NCBI GenBank assembly: GCA_031426455.1
Contig: JANPLI010000024.1
Span: forward strand, 1 to 22,118
Source of the DNA: JANNMJ01 sp031426455
GTDB taxonomy: Bacteria; Bacteroidota; Bacteroidia; Cytophagales; Hymenobacteraceae
DNA: 22,118 bases
Reading direction: 5' to 3'
In this document: positions 8,010 through 14,512 of the stretch, one piece after another
Layout of the letters: each line of letters starts with the position of its first letter
How positions within the stretch are numbered: the stretch's first letter is position 1
Program-made: the position numbers and the translations under genes
Notes under the pieces: model-generated
Database searches by the model: none
Told to the model about the DNA's origin: nothing
Seen by the model: only the letters and a program-made list of their open reading frames with translations

Positions 8010-8768
8010 ATGATCAACCAGGAAATCTCTGCCCTGACCCGCTCCGTGGTCAAAGCCAACCACGCCATCATTAGCCCCGACGGCTATATCAACTCCAACG
8101 TGCCCGGCTGGACCGGCGCCACCGTCAACGTCATCATCAACGAGCAGATGGGCGCCCGGCTTTGCCAAACGCTGGTCACGCTCACGGCCGACGGCCAACT
8201 CACGGGCCGGACGCAGGCGGCGCAGATCTTTTTCTACGTGGTGAAGGGAAGCTGCCAGGCCACCGTCGCCGCCGAAACCAAGCCCCTGACGGAAGGCCAG
8301 TTCGTGTACGTACCCATCGGGCAGGCATACGCTTTTGCCCAGCCCGCAGCCGGCACCCAAATCCTGACCTTCCACAAGGTGTACGAGCCGCTGGCCGGCC
8401 ACGAAACGCCCGGCATCGTGTGGGGCGACCGCAAAGACGCGGCCTACCCCGATTCGTATATGAACGACCCGGCCCTGCACATTCAGGAGCTGCTGCCCAA
8501 CGTGCCCGCCTTCGATATGGCCGTCAACATCTTCACCTACGACCGGGGCGGGCACCTGCCGATGGTCGAAACCCACATTATGGAACACGGCCTGCTCTAT
8601 CTGCAAGGCCAGGCCATTTATATGCTCGACGGGCAATGGTACCCGGTCAAAAAAGGCGATTCGATCTGGATGGCGCCCTATTGCCAGCAGTGGGCCACGG
8701 CAATGGGCCAGGAGCCGTCAGTGTACATCTACTACAAGAACGTAAACCGCTTTCCGACAGCCGTCTAA
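8010..8768 (+). CDS. allE: (S)-ureidoglycine aminohydrolase, bicupin
   Basis: This 252-residue double-cupin protein matches the YlbA/AllE/UGHY family, which hydrolyses (S)-ureidoglycine to (S)-ureidoglycolate plus ammonia in purine (allantoin) catabolism. The C-terminal cupin has the Mn-binding set E187, H189, H193 and Q227. Its spacings (2, 4, 34) are the same as in the Arabidopsis enzyme as I recall it (E235, H237, H241, Q275). The stretch EHGLLYLQG with YPVKKGDSIWMAPY is strongly family-specific. The first cupin (about residues 38-125) lacks an equivalent metal cluster, as usual. I chose the ATG at 8010 because the upstream open frame would run through the hairpin at 7967-7997. No allantoinase, allantoate amidohydrolase or ureidoglycolate enzyme is nearby, so the gene is isolated from its pathway here. 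Cytoplasmic. Confidence 0.93.
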   Translation: MINQEISALTRSVVKANHAIISPDGYINSNVPGWTGATVNVIINEQMGARLCQTLVTLTADGQLTGRTQAAQIFFYVVKGSCQATVAAETKPLTEGQFVYVPIGQAYAFAQPAAGTQILTFHKVYEPLAGHETPGIVWGDRKDAAYPDSYMNDPALHIQELLPNVPAFDMAVNIFTYDRGGHLPMVETHIMEHGLLYLQGQAIYMLDGQWYPVKKGDSIWMAPYCQQWATAMGQEPSVYIYYKNVNRFPTAV

Positions 8769-8834
8769 AGCAGTAGAAAACCCGGCTGGGGGCAGTCTTT
8801 GATCTTCTTTTAGTGGTGGTCTGAACCGGGGCGG

Positions 8835-8921
8835 TTTGTCATGGCGAGGCACGAAGCAATCTCCATCAGAGCGGCCGATGCGAGAGGAGATTGCTTTGTC
8901 GTTCCTCCTCGCAATGACAAA
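8835..8921. repeat. REP-like palindromic repeat element
   Basis: The left arm 8835-8864 (TTTGTCAT, GCGAGG, ACGAAGCAATCTCC) and the right arm 8886-8921 are near-perfect reverse complements. The right arm carries six extra bases (AGGA and CA insertions), and the loop is about 21 nt. Palindromes with GCGAGG, ACGAAGCAATC and TGTCAT blocks are widespread dispersed elements in several bacterial groups, including Bacteroidota. It is non-coding, lies between two same-strand genes, and could fold in the transcript. Confidence 0.75.
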
Positions 8922-8994
8922 ACCGATCACCCGCCTTTATACCACCACCCTTCTTTTTTGCTTGCTTATCAGCGGATTGGCTTGCCGCTTGAAG

Positions 8995-9053
8995 CTCGCC
9001 CCTCGCCACTCGCCCCTCGCCACTCGCCTCTCGCTACTCGCTACTCGCCACTC
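8995..9053 (+). repeat. Heptamer tandem array CTCGCYN, 8.4 copies
   Basis: Eight consecutive 7-bp units start with CTCGC (ends CC, CA, CC, CA, CT, TA, TA, CA), followed by a partial CTC. The array stops 4 nt before the ATG of the MOSC gene, with only AAAA between. Units differ only in the last two bases, so the array looks recently expanded. The region is probably 5' untranslated sequence of the MOSC gene. Confidence 0.88.
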
Positions 9054-9057
9054 AAAA

Positions 9058-9570
9058 ATGCCCTTCCCCTTTTCCGGCGACGACAAATCCACCATTGCCC
9101 AGCTACTCAGCACCCTGCCGCAAACGGGGCACCTCGACTGGATCGGCATCCGCCCGCTGCGGCGCGAACCGATGGTGGCCCTCGATACCGTAGAGGCGCT
9201 GACCGATGCGCGCCTGACCGGCGACCACGCCTCCATCAAGCCTGGCGGCAAACGGCAGATCACCCTGATTCAGGCCGAACACCTGGCCGCCGTGGCGGGC
9301 TTTCTGGGACTGGCAGCGCCCGTGGCTCCGGGTCGGCTGCGCCGCAACCTGGTCGTCGGCGGGCTGAACCTGCTGGCGCTCAAGAATCGCCGCATCCGGC
9401 TCGGCTCCGACGTGGTGCTGGAAATCACCGGCGAGTGCCACCCGTGTTCGCGGATGGAGCAGGAACTTGGTCCCGGCGGCTACAACGCGATGCGCGGCCA
9501 CGGCGGCCTCACGGCCCGCATCGTGCAGGGCGGCTGGCTGCGGCTGGGCGATGCCGTGCGGGTGGAGTAA
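9058..9570 (+). CDS. MOSC domain-containing protein
   Basis: A 170-residue MOSC-fold protein. MOSC domains are the C-terminal module of molybdenum-cofactor sulfurases and also occur alone (YiiM-like); they handle sulfur or the Moco ligand through a conserved cysteine. Here the family signature is visible as GDHASIKPGGKRQITLIQ (residues 55-72), LRRNLVVGGLNL (94-105) and GECHPCSRME (125-134), with C127 as the likely conserved Cys and C130 beside it. I chose the ATG at 9058. An in-frame extension to 8836 would only translate the palindrome and heptamer array into low-complexity peptide. The protein is short, with no beta-barrel N-domain. Neighbouring purine catabolism (allE) could link it to a Moco enzyme such as xanthine dehydrogenase, but that is only inference. 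Converges on the UBP zinc-finger gene, 22 nt apart. Confidence 0.88.
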   Translation: MPFPFSGDDKSTIAQLLSTLPQTGHLDWIGIRPLRREPMVALDTVEALTDARLTGDHASIKPGGKRQITLIQAEHLAAVAGFLGLAAPVAPGRLRRNLVVGGLNLLALKNRRIRLGSDVVLEITGECHPCSRMEQELGPGGYNAMRGHGGLTARIVQGGWLRLGDAVRVE

Positions 9571-9592
9571 CCGGGTCGGACCACCAGCCCGC

Positions 9593-9865
9593 TCAGTACT
9601 CGGCAAACTTCTCGTCCACGTAACACCAGACCCAGCGCTCGCCGGGTTCGGCGGAAGCCACGACGGGGTGTTGCGTCGCCTGATAATGCTTGGTGGCGTG
9701 GCGGTTGGGCGAGGCATCGCAGCAATGCGTGCGGCCACATTGCTGGCAGGTGCGCAGATGCACCCAGGTGGCCCCGATTTCCACGCACGCGTCGCATACG
9801 TAGTCGTCGGAAACGTTGACTTCCGTCAGGGCCGTCAGGTGCGCACAGGTAGCGGGCTGAAGCAT
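9593..9865 (-). CDS. UBP-type zinc finger domain protein
   Basis: This gene encodes 90 residues that are almost entirely a ZnF-UBP domain. It has CAHL near the start, CDAC, a CQQCGRTHCC cluster and then the spaced histidines NRHATKHYQATQHP, followed by WCYVDEKFAEY. In eukaryotes this fold binds the C-terminal diglycine of ubiquitin. Bacterial stand-alone versions are common, and their ligand is not established. It starts 13 nt downstream of the DUF5723 stop on the same strand, so the two genes are probably one transcript. I chose the ATG at 9865 because upstream residues in the frame overlap the DUF5723 gene and do not resemble the family. Probably cytoplasmic. Confidence 0.88.
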   Translation of the reverse strand: MLQPATCAHLTALTEVNVSDDYVCDACVEIGATWVHLRTCQQCGRTHCCDASPNRHATKHYQATQHPVVASAEPGERWVWCYVDEKFAEY

Positions 9866-9878
9866 TGAAAATGCCGGC

Positions 9879-11372
9879 TTACTGCCGATTATTGGGAGTA
9901 CCGATCTTAAACCGCAAAAAGCCCGTAGCGAACGAGATGTACGGATTCTTTTCGCCGAAAAGGCCCAGTACGCTGCGGGTGCCAAAACCAGCCTCGTAGC
10001 TCTTGGTGGAGAAGGAAAGGCCCACCGGTAGGCCGAAACCGAACCCGCCGCCGCCATTGACGCCCGTGGAAAGTTTCAGCCACCAGAGCGGCTTGTAGTC
10101 CAGCCCGGCGCCGAACAGCCCGCTACGGAAGGCGCCGGCCACTTTCGAGTCAAACGGCAGCAGGTAATCGAAGCCCACTTCCAGCCGGTCGCTGATCACG
10201 TAGCCCGCGCCGGCGCGCAGCTTCATCGGCAGCTTGACTTTACGCTCCCCCCCCACTTTGTAGCGCAGCGGCGAGCGCACCGAGTCGCCGGAGATATTGA
10301 AGGGCTTGAGGGCCTTCCAGAGGTTGTAGTTGGTGGGGCCGTCGTAGAAGGAGCCATCTGTGAAATCACCGAATTGCTGCAAGCGCTGATCTCGGATTTC
10401 GAGCAGATTGGCCTTCCAGGTCATCGTTCCGATATCCACCACCGACAACGCCAGCCGCAGCTTCTTCGCCACTTGCGCACTGACGCCAACATCCAGCCCT
10501 GTGCCGCTGCCCACGCCGGGAAAAGCCGCCGAAGCGCCATCGCTCGACTTAAAGTTGAACGCCGGGTTCTGCCTGATATAAGTCGGGTAGCTGGCATCAA
10601 AAACCGGCGATAGTGCCCCGTAAGCCGAAAGCTTACCGCCGTCGGTGGTCAGATCGAGAATACCGATGCCGCGCAGATATTTGATGCCGATGCCGCCGTA
10701 GAGCGTGAACTCCGGCCCCTCCACGATGGTCCGGCCGTAAGCCAGATTGAACTCCTGCACCGCCTGAAGCTGAATCCGGGTGCCTTTCAGTGCCTCCGAC
10801 ACCAGCGGCAATTGCGTAACCGGCGTGTTCTGGATGATATCGGCGTCGTTGCCCATAAAAAGCAACTGCGCGGCGTTCTTGCTCAAATCCATCTGCCCCA
10901 CCATCCGGTAGCGGGTGTTGAGGGCCAGCCCGCCGAAGCTCGGCGAGTAGAAAGAAATGGCGAACGGCGTCACGTCGGCCGCCAGCGACGCCGCGCCTTC
11001 GCCGGTAAAGGCCGCCGCCAGGTCGCGGCGCTCCTGAATACCGCCCGCATCACGCGCCAGAAACCGTTGGTCGGTATCGTAGAGCAGCTTGTTGAAATAC
11101 GTCCGCGAAGCCGTGCGCGAGGTCAGCCCCACCCCTACTTCGCCCAGCGTGAAGGCTACTTTGGCCCCTGTAGCAATACCTAGGTTTGCGGGGTTGATGC
11201 CGATCGCCTGGTACTCCGTCGCAAAGGTGTTCACGACGCCGCCCCGGCCCGTGGCTGTGAAGTTACTCAGCTCATTCTGAGCCAGTACTGCGCCCGGCAA
11301 GCCTGCCAGCACCAATACGGAACTCGCTGCCCGCGCCCAGGCCGACAGCCGAAAAGGTAAGTTTTTCTGCAT
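9879..11372 (-). CDS. DUF5723 family outer-membrane beta-barrel protein
   Basis: A protein of 497 residues with a signal peptide (MQKNLPFRL start, hydrophobic core, probable cut after AVLAQ near residue 31). The mature part begins GRGGVVNTFATEYQAIGINPANLG, the NPAN-type start typical of FadL/PorV-like barrels and DUF5723. It then alternates amphipathic strands (FAISFYSPSFGGLALNTRYR, LYGGIGIKYLRG, RLALSVVDIG). It ends KNPYISFATGFLRFKIG with a short NNRQ tail. It probably resides in the outer membrane; transport or assembly function is unknown. I chose the ATG at 11372 because the longer open frame adds arginine-rich sequence before the signal peptide and overruns the promoter at 11450-11481. 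Leader length would be about 70 nt. Confidence 0.87.
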   Translation of the reverse strand: MQKNLPFRLSAWARAASSVLVLAGLPGAVLAQNELSNFTATGRGGVVNTFATEYQAIGINPANLGIATGAKVAFTLGEVGVGLTSRTASRTYFNKLLYDTDQRFLARDAGGIQERRDLAAAFTGEGAASLAADVTPFAISFYSPSFGGLALNTRYRMVGQMDLSKNAAQLLFMGNDADIIQNTPVTQLPLVSEALKGTRIQLQAVQEFNLAYGRTIVEGPEFTLYGGIGIKYLRGIGILDLTTDGGKLSAYGALSPVFDASYPTYIRQNPAFNFKSSDGASAAFPGVGSGTGLDVGVSAQVAKKLRLALSVVDIGTMTWKANLLEIRDQRLQQFGDFTDGSFYDGPTNYNLWKALKPFNISGDSVRSPLRYKVGGERKVKLPMKLRAGAGYVISDRLEVGFDYLLPFDSKVAGAFRSGLFGAGLDYKPLWWLKLSTGVNGGGGFGFGLPVGLSFSTKSYEAGFGTRSVLGLFGEKNPYISFATGFLRFKIGTPNNRQ

Positions 11373-11449
11373 CTGAAAAGAGGGGCCGAACCGGCAAGAT
11401 TCAGCTGAAAAAAGTGAGCGACAACCTGCCGGCAAGCCGAACCGGCCCC

Positions 11450-11481
11450 CGAAAGTAAGATAGCTTTCGGCGGTGCGCCAA
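11450..11481 (-). promoter_or_regulatory. Bacteroidota-type promoter of the DUF5723 gene
   Basis: On the minus strand, TTG at 11481-11479 and TACTTTCG at 11457-11450 are 21 nt apart. This is close to the sigma-ABfr consensus of -33 TTG and -7 TAnnTTTG; one base of the -7 box differs. Transcription would begin near 11443, just before a C/G-rich leader. Confidence 0.6.
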
Positions 11482-11627
11482 GTTGCTACCCGCGCGCCGC
11501 GTGCCGAACCTTCCGGCTGGCTTGCCCGGAAGCCGCTACACGAGGGGCGCCGCCGCATCTTTGCCCTCCTTAATTACCGCGCACTGCGCCGCGGCACCTT
11601 CGGCCCGCGAAACCAGAAACCTACCCA

Positions 11628-12605
11628 ATGCCCCGCCCCACCTGGTCTGCCGCCGAATACGCTGCCCGCGTGGGCGCCGGCGACCGCGTCGCCCTCGGCC
11701 GGGCGATCACGCTGGTGGAAAGCACCCGCCCGGCCGACCGCGCCCTGGCTGCCGAAGTCCTGGCCGCACTGCCCCCGCTGCCCACGCCCACCGCCCGCGT
11801 GGGCCTGACGGGCGTTCCCGGCGTGGGCAAAAGCACCCTAATCGAACGCCTCGGCCGCCACCTGATCGAAGACCTGAACCGGCGCGTGGCCGTGCTGGCC
11901 GTCGATCCATCGTCAGCCCGGACGGGCGGCTCCATCCTCGGCGACAAAACCCGGATGCCCTGGCTTAGTGTGCAACCTGCCGCGTTCGTGCGCCCATCGC
12001 CGGCAGGCACGGCGCTCGGCGGCGTGGCCTTCCGCACCCGCGATGTCATCACGCTGGTGGAAGCCGCCGGTTTCGACACCGTGCTGGTGGAAACGGTTGG
12101 CGTGGGCCAAAGCGAAACGGCCGTCCGCAGCCTCACCGATTGCTTCGTGCTACTGCTGCTGGCCGGCGCCGGCGACGAGCTCCAGGGCATCAAAAAGGGC
12201 ATTATGGAAATGGCCGACGTGCTGGCCGTCACCAAAGCCGACGGGCCGAACGCGCCGCGCGCCCGCCGCGCCGCCCGCGAAGTCAAGAATGCGCTGCACC
12301 TGCTGCGCCCGCCGGAAACCGGCTGGCTACCACCCGTACTCACGTGTTCGGCCACCGAAAACGACGGCATCGGGGCGCTCTGGGCGACCGTGGCGGACTA
12401 CCTCGCGCACCAGCAAACCGGCGGCGGTTTCGAGCAGAACCGCCGGCAGCAACGCCTGACGGCCCTGCGCGAACTGGTGCGGCAGGAGCTGGAAACGGCC
12501 TTTTACGCCCGGCCCGCCATTGCCTCGGCCCTGCCCGAACTGGAAGCCGCCGTGCTGGCCGGGCGCCTGAGTGCCGCCGCCGCCGCCGCCCGCCTATTGG
12601 AATAA
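11628..12605 (+). CDS. meaB: Methylmalonyl-CoA mutase-associated GTPase MeaB
   Basis: A G3E-family P-loop GTPase of 325 residues. It has Walker A GVPGVGKST (62-70), VDPSSARTGGSILGDKTRM (92-110), switch motif ETVGVGQSE (155-163) and guanine-specificity TKAD (202-205). These are hallmarks of MeaB/ArgK, the chaperone that protects and reloads adenosylcobalamin on methylmalonyl-CoA mutase. The helical N-terminal arm and the C-terminal dimerisation helices (QRLTALRELVRQELE) are present at full length. No mutase subunit (mutA/mutB) is in the window, so in this genome the GTPase gene is separated from its partner or the partner lies elsewhere. The first ATG at 11628 gives the usual N-terminus. Its stop lies 4 nt from the convergent YggS stop, so the two transcripts may interfere. 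Confidence 0.95.
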   Translation: MPRPTWSAAEYAARVGAGDRVALGRAITLVESTRPADRALAAEVLAALPPLPTPTARVGLTGVPGVGKSTLIERLGRHLIEDLNRRVAVLAVDPSSARTGGSILGDKTRMPWLSVQPAAFVRPSPAGTALGGVAFRTRDVITLVEAAGFDTVLVETVGVGQSETAVRSLTDCFVLLLLAGAGDELQGIKKGIMEMADVLAVTKADGPNAPRARRAAREVKNALHLLRPPETGWLPPVLTCSATENDGIGALWATVADYLAHQQTGGGFEQNRRQQRLTALRELVRQELETAFYARPAIASALPELEAAVLAGRLSAAAAAARLLE

Positions 12606-12609
12606 CCGC

Positions 12610-13290
12610 CTACTGATACGACCGCGCGCCGAAGATGGCCGAACCCACACGCACCAGCGTCGAGCCGGCGCCGACGGCCAGTTCCCAGTCCTGGCTCATC
12701 CCCATCGAAATTTCGGCAAACTGGTCATCTTCCGGAAAATAAGCCGCTTTCAGCTCCAGGAAATACGCGTGAAGCTGCTCGAACTCTTCCCGGACCTGCG
12801 CGGCGTCCGGGGTGTTGGTAGCCACGCCCATCACGCCCGTCAGGCGCACGTGTTGGAGCGCGGCGTATTCCGGACTTTCCAGGATTTCCACCGCCTGCTC
12901 CCAACTCAGGCCGGTCTTGGTTTCTTCGGCAGCGATGTGGAATTGCAGCAGCCCCTGAATCACGCGGTTGTGTTGCGCGGCGTGGCGTTCCAGCGTCAGC
13001 AGCAGCCGCAGGCTGTCCACGGACTGCACCGTGTGCACGAAGGGCGCAATGTATTTGACCTTATTGGTCTGCAACTGCCCGATCAGGTGCCACTCGATAT
13101 CCGGGGGCAGCGCGGCGGCTTTTTCGGCCATCTCCTGCGCCCGGTTTTCGCCGAAAAGCCGGGCGCCGCCGTCGTAAGCCTGTTGCACCAGGTGCGCGGG
13201 GTGGGTTTTGGAAACTACCACGAGGCGGCAGTCGGTGCCGGCCAGCTTTTGCTGAAAGTGCTGGATGTTGCGGGCGATATCGAAGGGCAT
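12610..13290 (-). CDS. yggS: YggS/PROSC family PLP-binding homeostasis protein
   Basis: Single-domain alanine-racemase-fold protein (COG0325) that binds pyridoxal 5'-phosphate and buffers vitamin B6 and amino-acid pools; it has no known catalytic turnover. The PLP lysine is in VVVSKTHPA (Lys28 from this start). Other signatures are LFGENRAQE, WHLIGQLQTNKVKYI, ISMGMSQDWELAVGAGSTLVRVGSAIFG. I chose the ATG at 13290 (226 residues, beginning MPFDIARNIQHF) because the family starts just before this helix. An in-frame ATG at 13305 would add five residues and abuts a T-rich TATTTTTTTG (13315-13306) that could be a -7 box. It lies 47 nt downstream of the AraC stop on the same strand. Confidence 0.93.
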   Translation of the reverse strand: MPFDIARNIQHFQQKLAGTDCRLVVVSKTHPAHLVQQAYDGGARLFGENRAQEMAEKAAALPPDIEWHLIGQLQTNKVKYIAPFVHTVQSVDSLRLLLTLERHAAQHNRVIQGLLQFHIAAEETKTGLSWEQAVEILESPEYAALQHVRLTGVMGVATNTPDAAQVREEFEQLHAYFLELKAAYFPEDDQFAEISMGMSQDWELAVGAGSTLVRVGSAIFGARSYQ

Positions 13291-13337
13291 TGGGCGGGGA
13301 TTCATCAAAAAAATAGTGTCGTTTCCGGCGGCAGCCG

Positions 13338-14312
13338 TCAACTCAAGATGCTGGCGCTTTCCGGACTGGCACCGCCACCCCGCAACCACGCGCCGGGGCT
13401 GACGCCCATCAGCGTTTTGAAGGTGCGGGTGAAGTAGCTCAGGCTGGAAAAACCGCAGCGGTAGGCTACGTCCGTGAGGTAAGAGTTGCCGCCGAGCAGC
13501 AGCCGGCAGGCGCGGGCTACCCGCTCGCGCAGGATGAAGGCGACCGGCGACAGGCCCAACTCCTGACGGAAGGCCCGGAAAAACTGCGCCCGGCTCAGGC
13601 AGGCCAGGCGGGCCAGCTCGTCGGTAGGCAGGTCGCGGTGGAGGTTGGCCCGGACGTATTCCACCACCTGCCGCAGGCGGCTGCTGTGCGCGGCCACGGC
13701 CAGCGGCGCGGGCGCCAGCAGGATGCGCCGGGCCTGGGTCTGGAGCAGCCGCACGACGATCTCGCTCACGGCCAGATCAGCCAACACGCCTTGCGAAGGG
13801 CCGTTTTCGCGGGTGGCGGTCAGCAGCCGGTCCAGCGACGCTGCCAGCGCCGGCGAGTTGGGCACGTGGCAATCGGCGGGGTCGAAGGTCCAGGAAATGC
13901 CGCCGCCTGACGGCCCGTCGAGCCGGGGCGCTTTCTCGTGAAGGCGTTCGAGCAGGCCATCGACTTTTTCGGCGCTGATTTCCAAGGCCAAGCACTGCGT
14001 GGGGTTGCCGGGCCGGGCGTCCGGGAAGTCGATATACATCGGCCGGTGGGCGGGTAGCAGTACGGCCTCGCCAGGTAGGTACTCAAACGGCGCGGCGCCC
14101 GGCAGATGCATCACCTTGCGCCCGCGCAGCATCGCCGTCAGCACGAAATTGGGGAAGGTGAGCGGCACCTGCTCGGCGCGGACGTGCGTCTCGAAAAAGC
14201 TCAGCGCGAAGCCATCGTACGTTGTCAGGCGGCGGTTTTCGACGAGCGTCTGCAACGCCGCTTCGGGCGTCGGGGCGATGTACTGAAGGCGGGTGCCGGA
14301 CATCTGTTGCAT
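13338..14312 (-). CDS. AraC family transcriptional regulator
   Basis: A regulator of 324 residues. The N-terminal two-thirds (about 20-205) form a cupin-like sensing domain of the AraC_N type (LEISAEKVDGLLERL, LADLAVSEIVVRLLQTQ). Residues 213-310 are the double helix-turn-helix DNA-binding domain, with LARLACLSRAQFFRAFRQE in the first HTH and VAYRCGFSSLSYFTRTFK in the second, ending in GVSPGAWL. It is divergent from an aldehyde dehydrogenase gene, the usual arrangement for AraC regulators of aldehyde or alcohol oxidation, so that gene is its probable target. The inducer is unknown, plausibly an alcohol or aldehyde. The first Met (14312) and Met4 (14303) are both possible starts. The intergenic region has a TGCAA direct repeat at 21-bp spacing. 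Confidence 0.92.
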   Translation of the reverse strand: MQQMSGTRLQYIAPTPEAALQTLVENRRLTTYDGFALSFFETHVRAEQVPLTFPNFVLTAMLRGRKVMHLPGAAPFEYLPGEAVLLPAHRPMYIDFPDARPGNPTQCLALEISAEKVDGLLERLHEKAPRLDGPSGGGISWTFDPADCHVPNSPALAASLDRLLTATRENGPSQGVLADLAVSEIVVRLLQTQARRILLAPAPLAVAAHSSRLRQVVEYVRANLHRDLPTDELARLACLSRAQFFRAFRQELGLSPVAFILRERVARACRLLLGGNSYLTDVAYRCGFSSLSYFTRTFKTLMGVSPGAWLRGGGASPESASILS

Positions 14313-14382
14313 AAATAAGGAAGGAAACAGCGGGCGACGAAAGGGGCCGATACGGAATCAAGACGGACACCCGCGCCGATCC

Positions 14383-14408
14383 TGCAATCGGTTGCGCCGT
14401 TCGTGCAA
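14383..14408. promoter_or_regulatory. Candidate AraC operator (TGCAA repeat, 21-bp spacing)
   Basis: TGCAA occurs at 14383-14387 and 14404-14408, exactly 21 bp (two helical turns) apart in the same orientation, in the 200-bp gap between the divergent regulator and dehydrogenase genes. A partial dyad (GCGCCGAT with ATCGG and GCGC) surrounds the first copy. AraC-type proteins often bind direct repeats at about this spacing. The conserved core is only five bases, so this could be chance. Confidence 0.3.
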
Positions 14409-14512
14409 CGTGGCCGGAAAGGAAAAAGGAAGCTTTGTACCCAGCAAACGACGGCGCCAGTTCACCGCCGCCAAAGCTAGCTTTTTTTCCACTTTCCTTC
14501 GTTTTAAATCCA

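Noticed and set aside
7791..8636. 281-codon minus-strand frame
   Set aside because: Antisense to the ureidoglycine aminohydrolase, whose metal ligands are intact; no recognisable protein.
8995..9053. CRISPR-like repeats
   Set aside because: The units are 7 bp with no spacers, so this is a tandem array and not a CRISPR; no cas genes are present.
8836..9057. 74-residue N-terminal extension of the MOSC protein
   Set aside because: It would translate the REP-like palindrome and the heptamer array; the MOSC homology begins after the ATG at 9058.
11556..11563. CATCTTTG as a -7 box for meaB
   Set aside because: One base off the consensus and no TTG about 21 nt upstream; possible but not supported enough.
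14430..14437. AAGCTTTG as a -7 promoter box for the aldehyde dehydrogenase
   Set aside because: It lacks the initial TA and has no TTG at the right distance, so it was not listed as a promoter.
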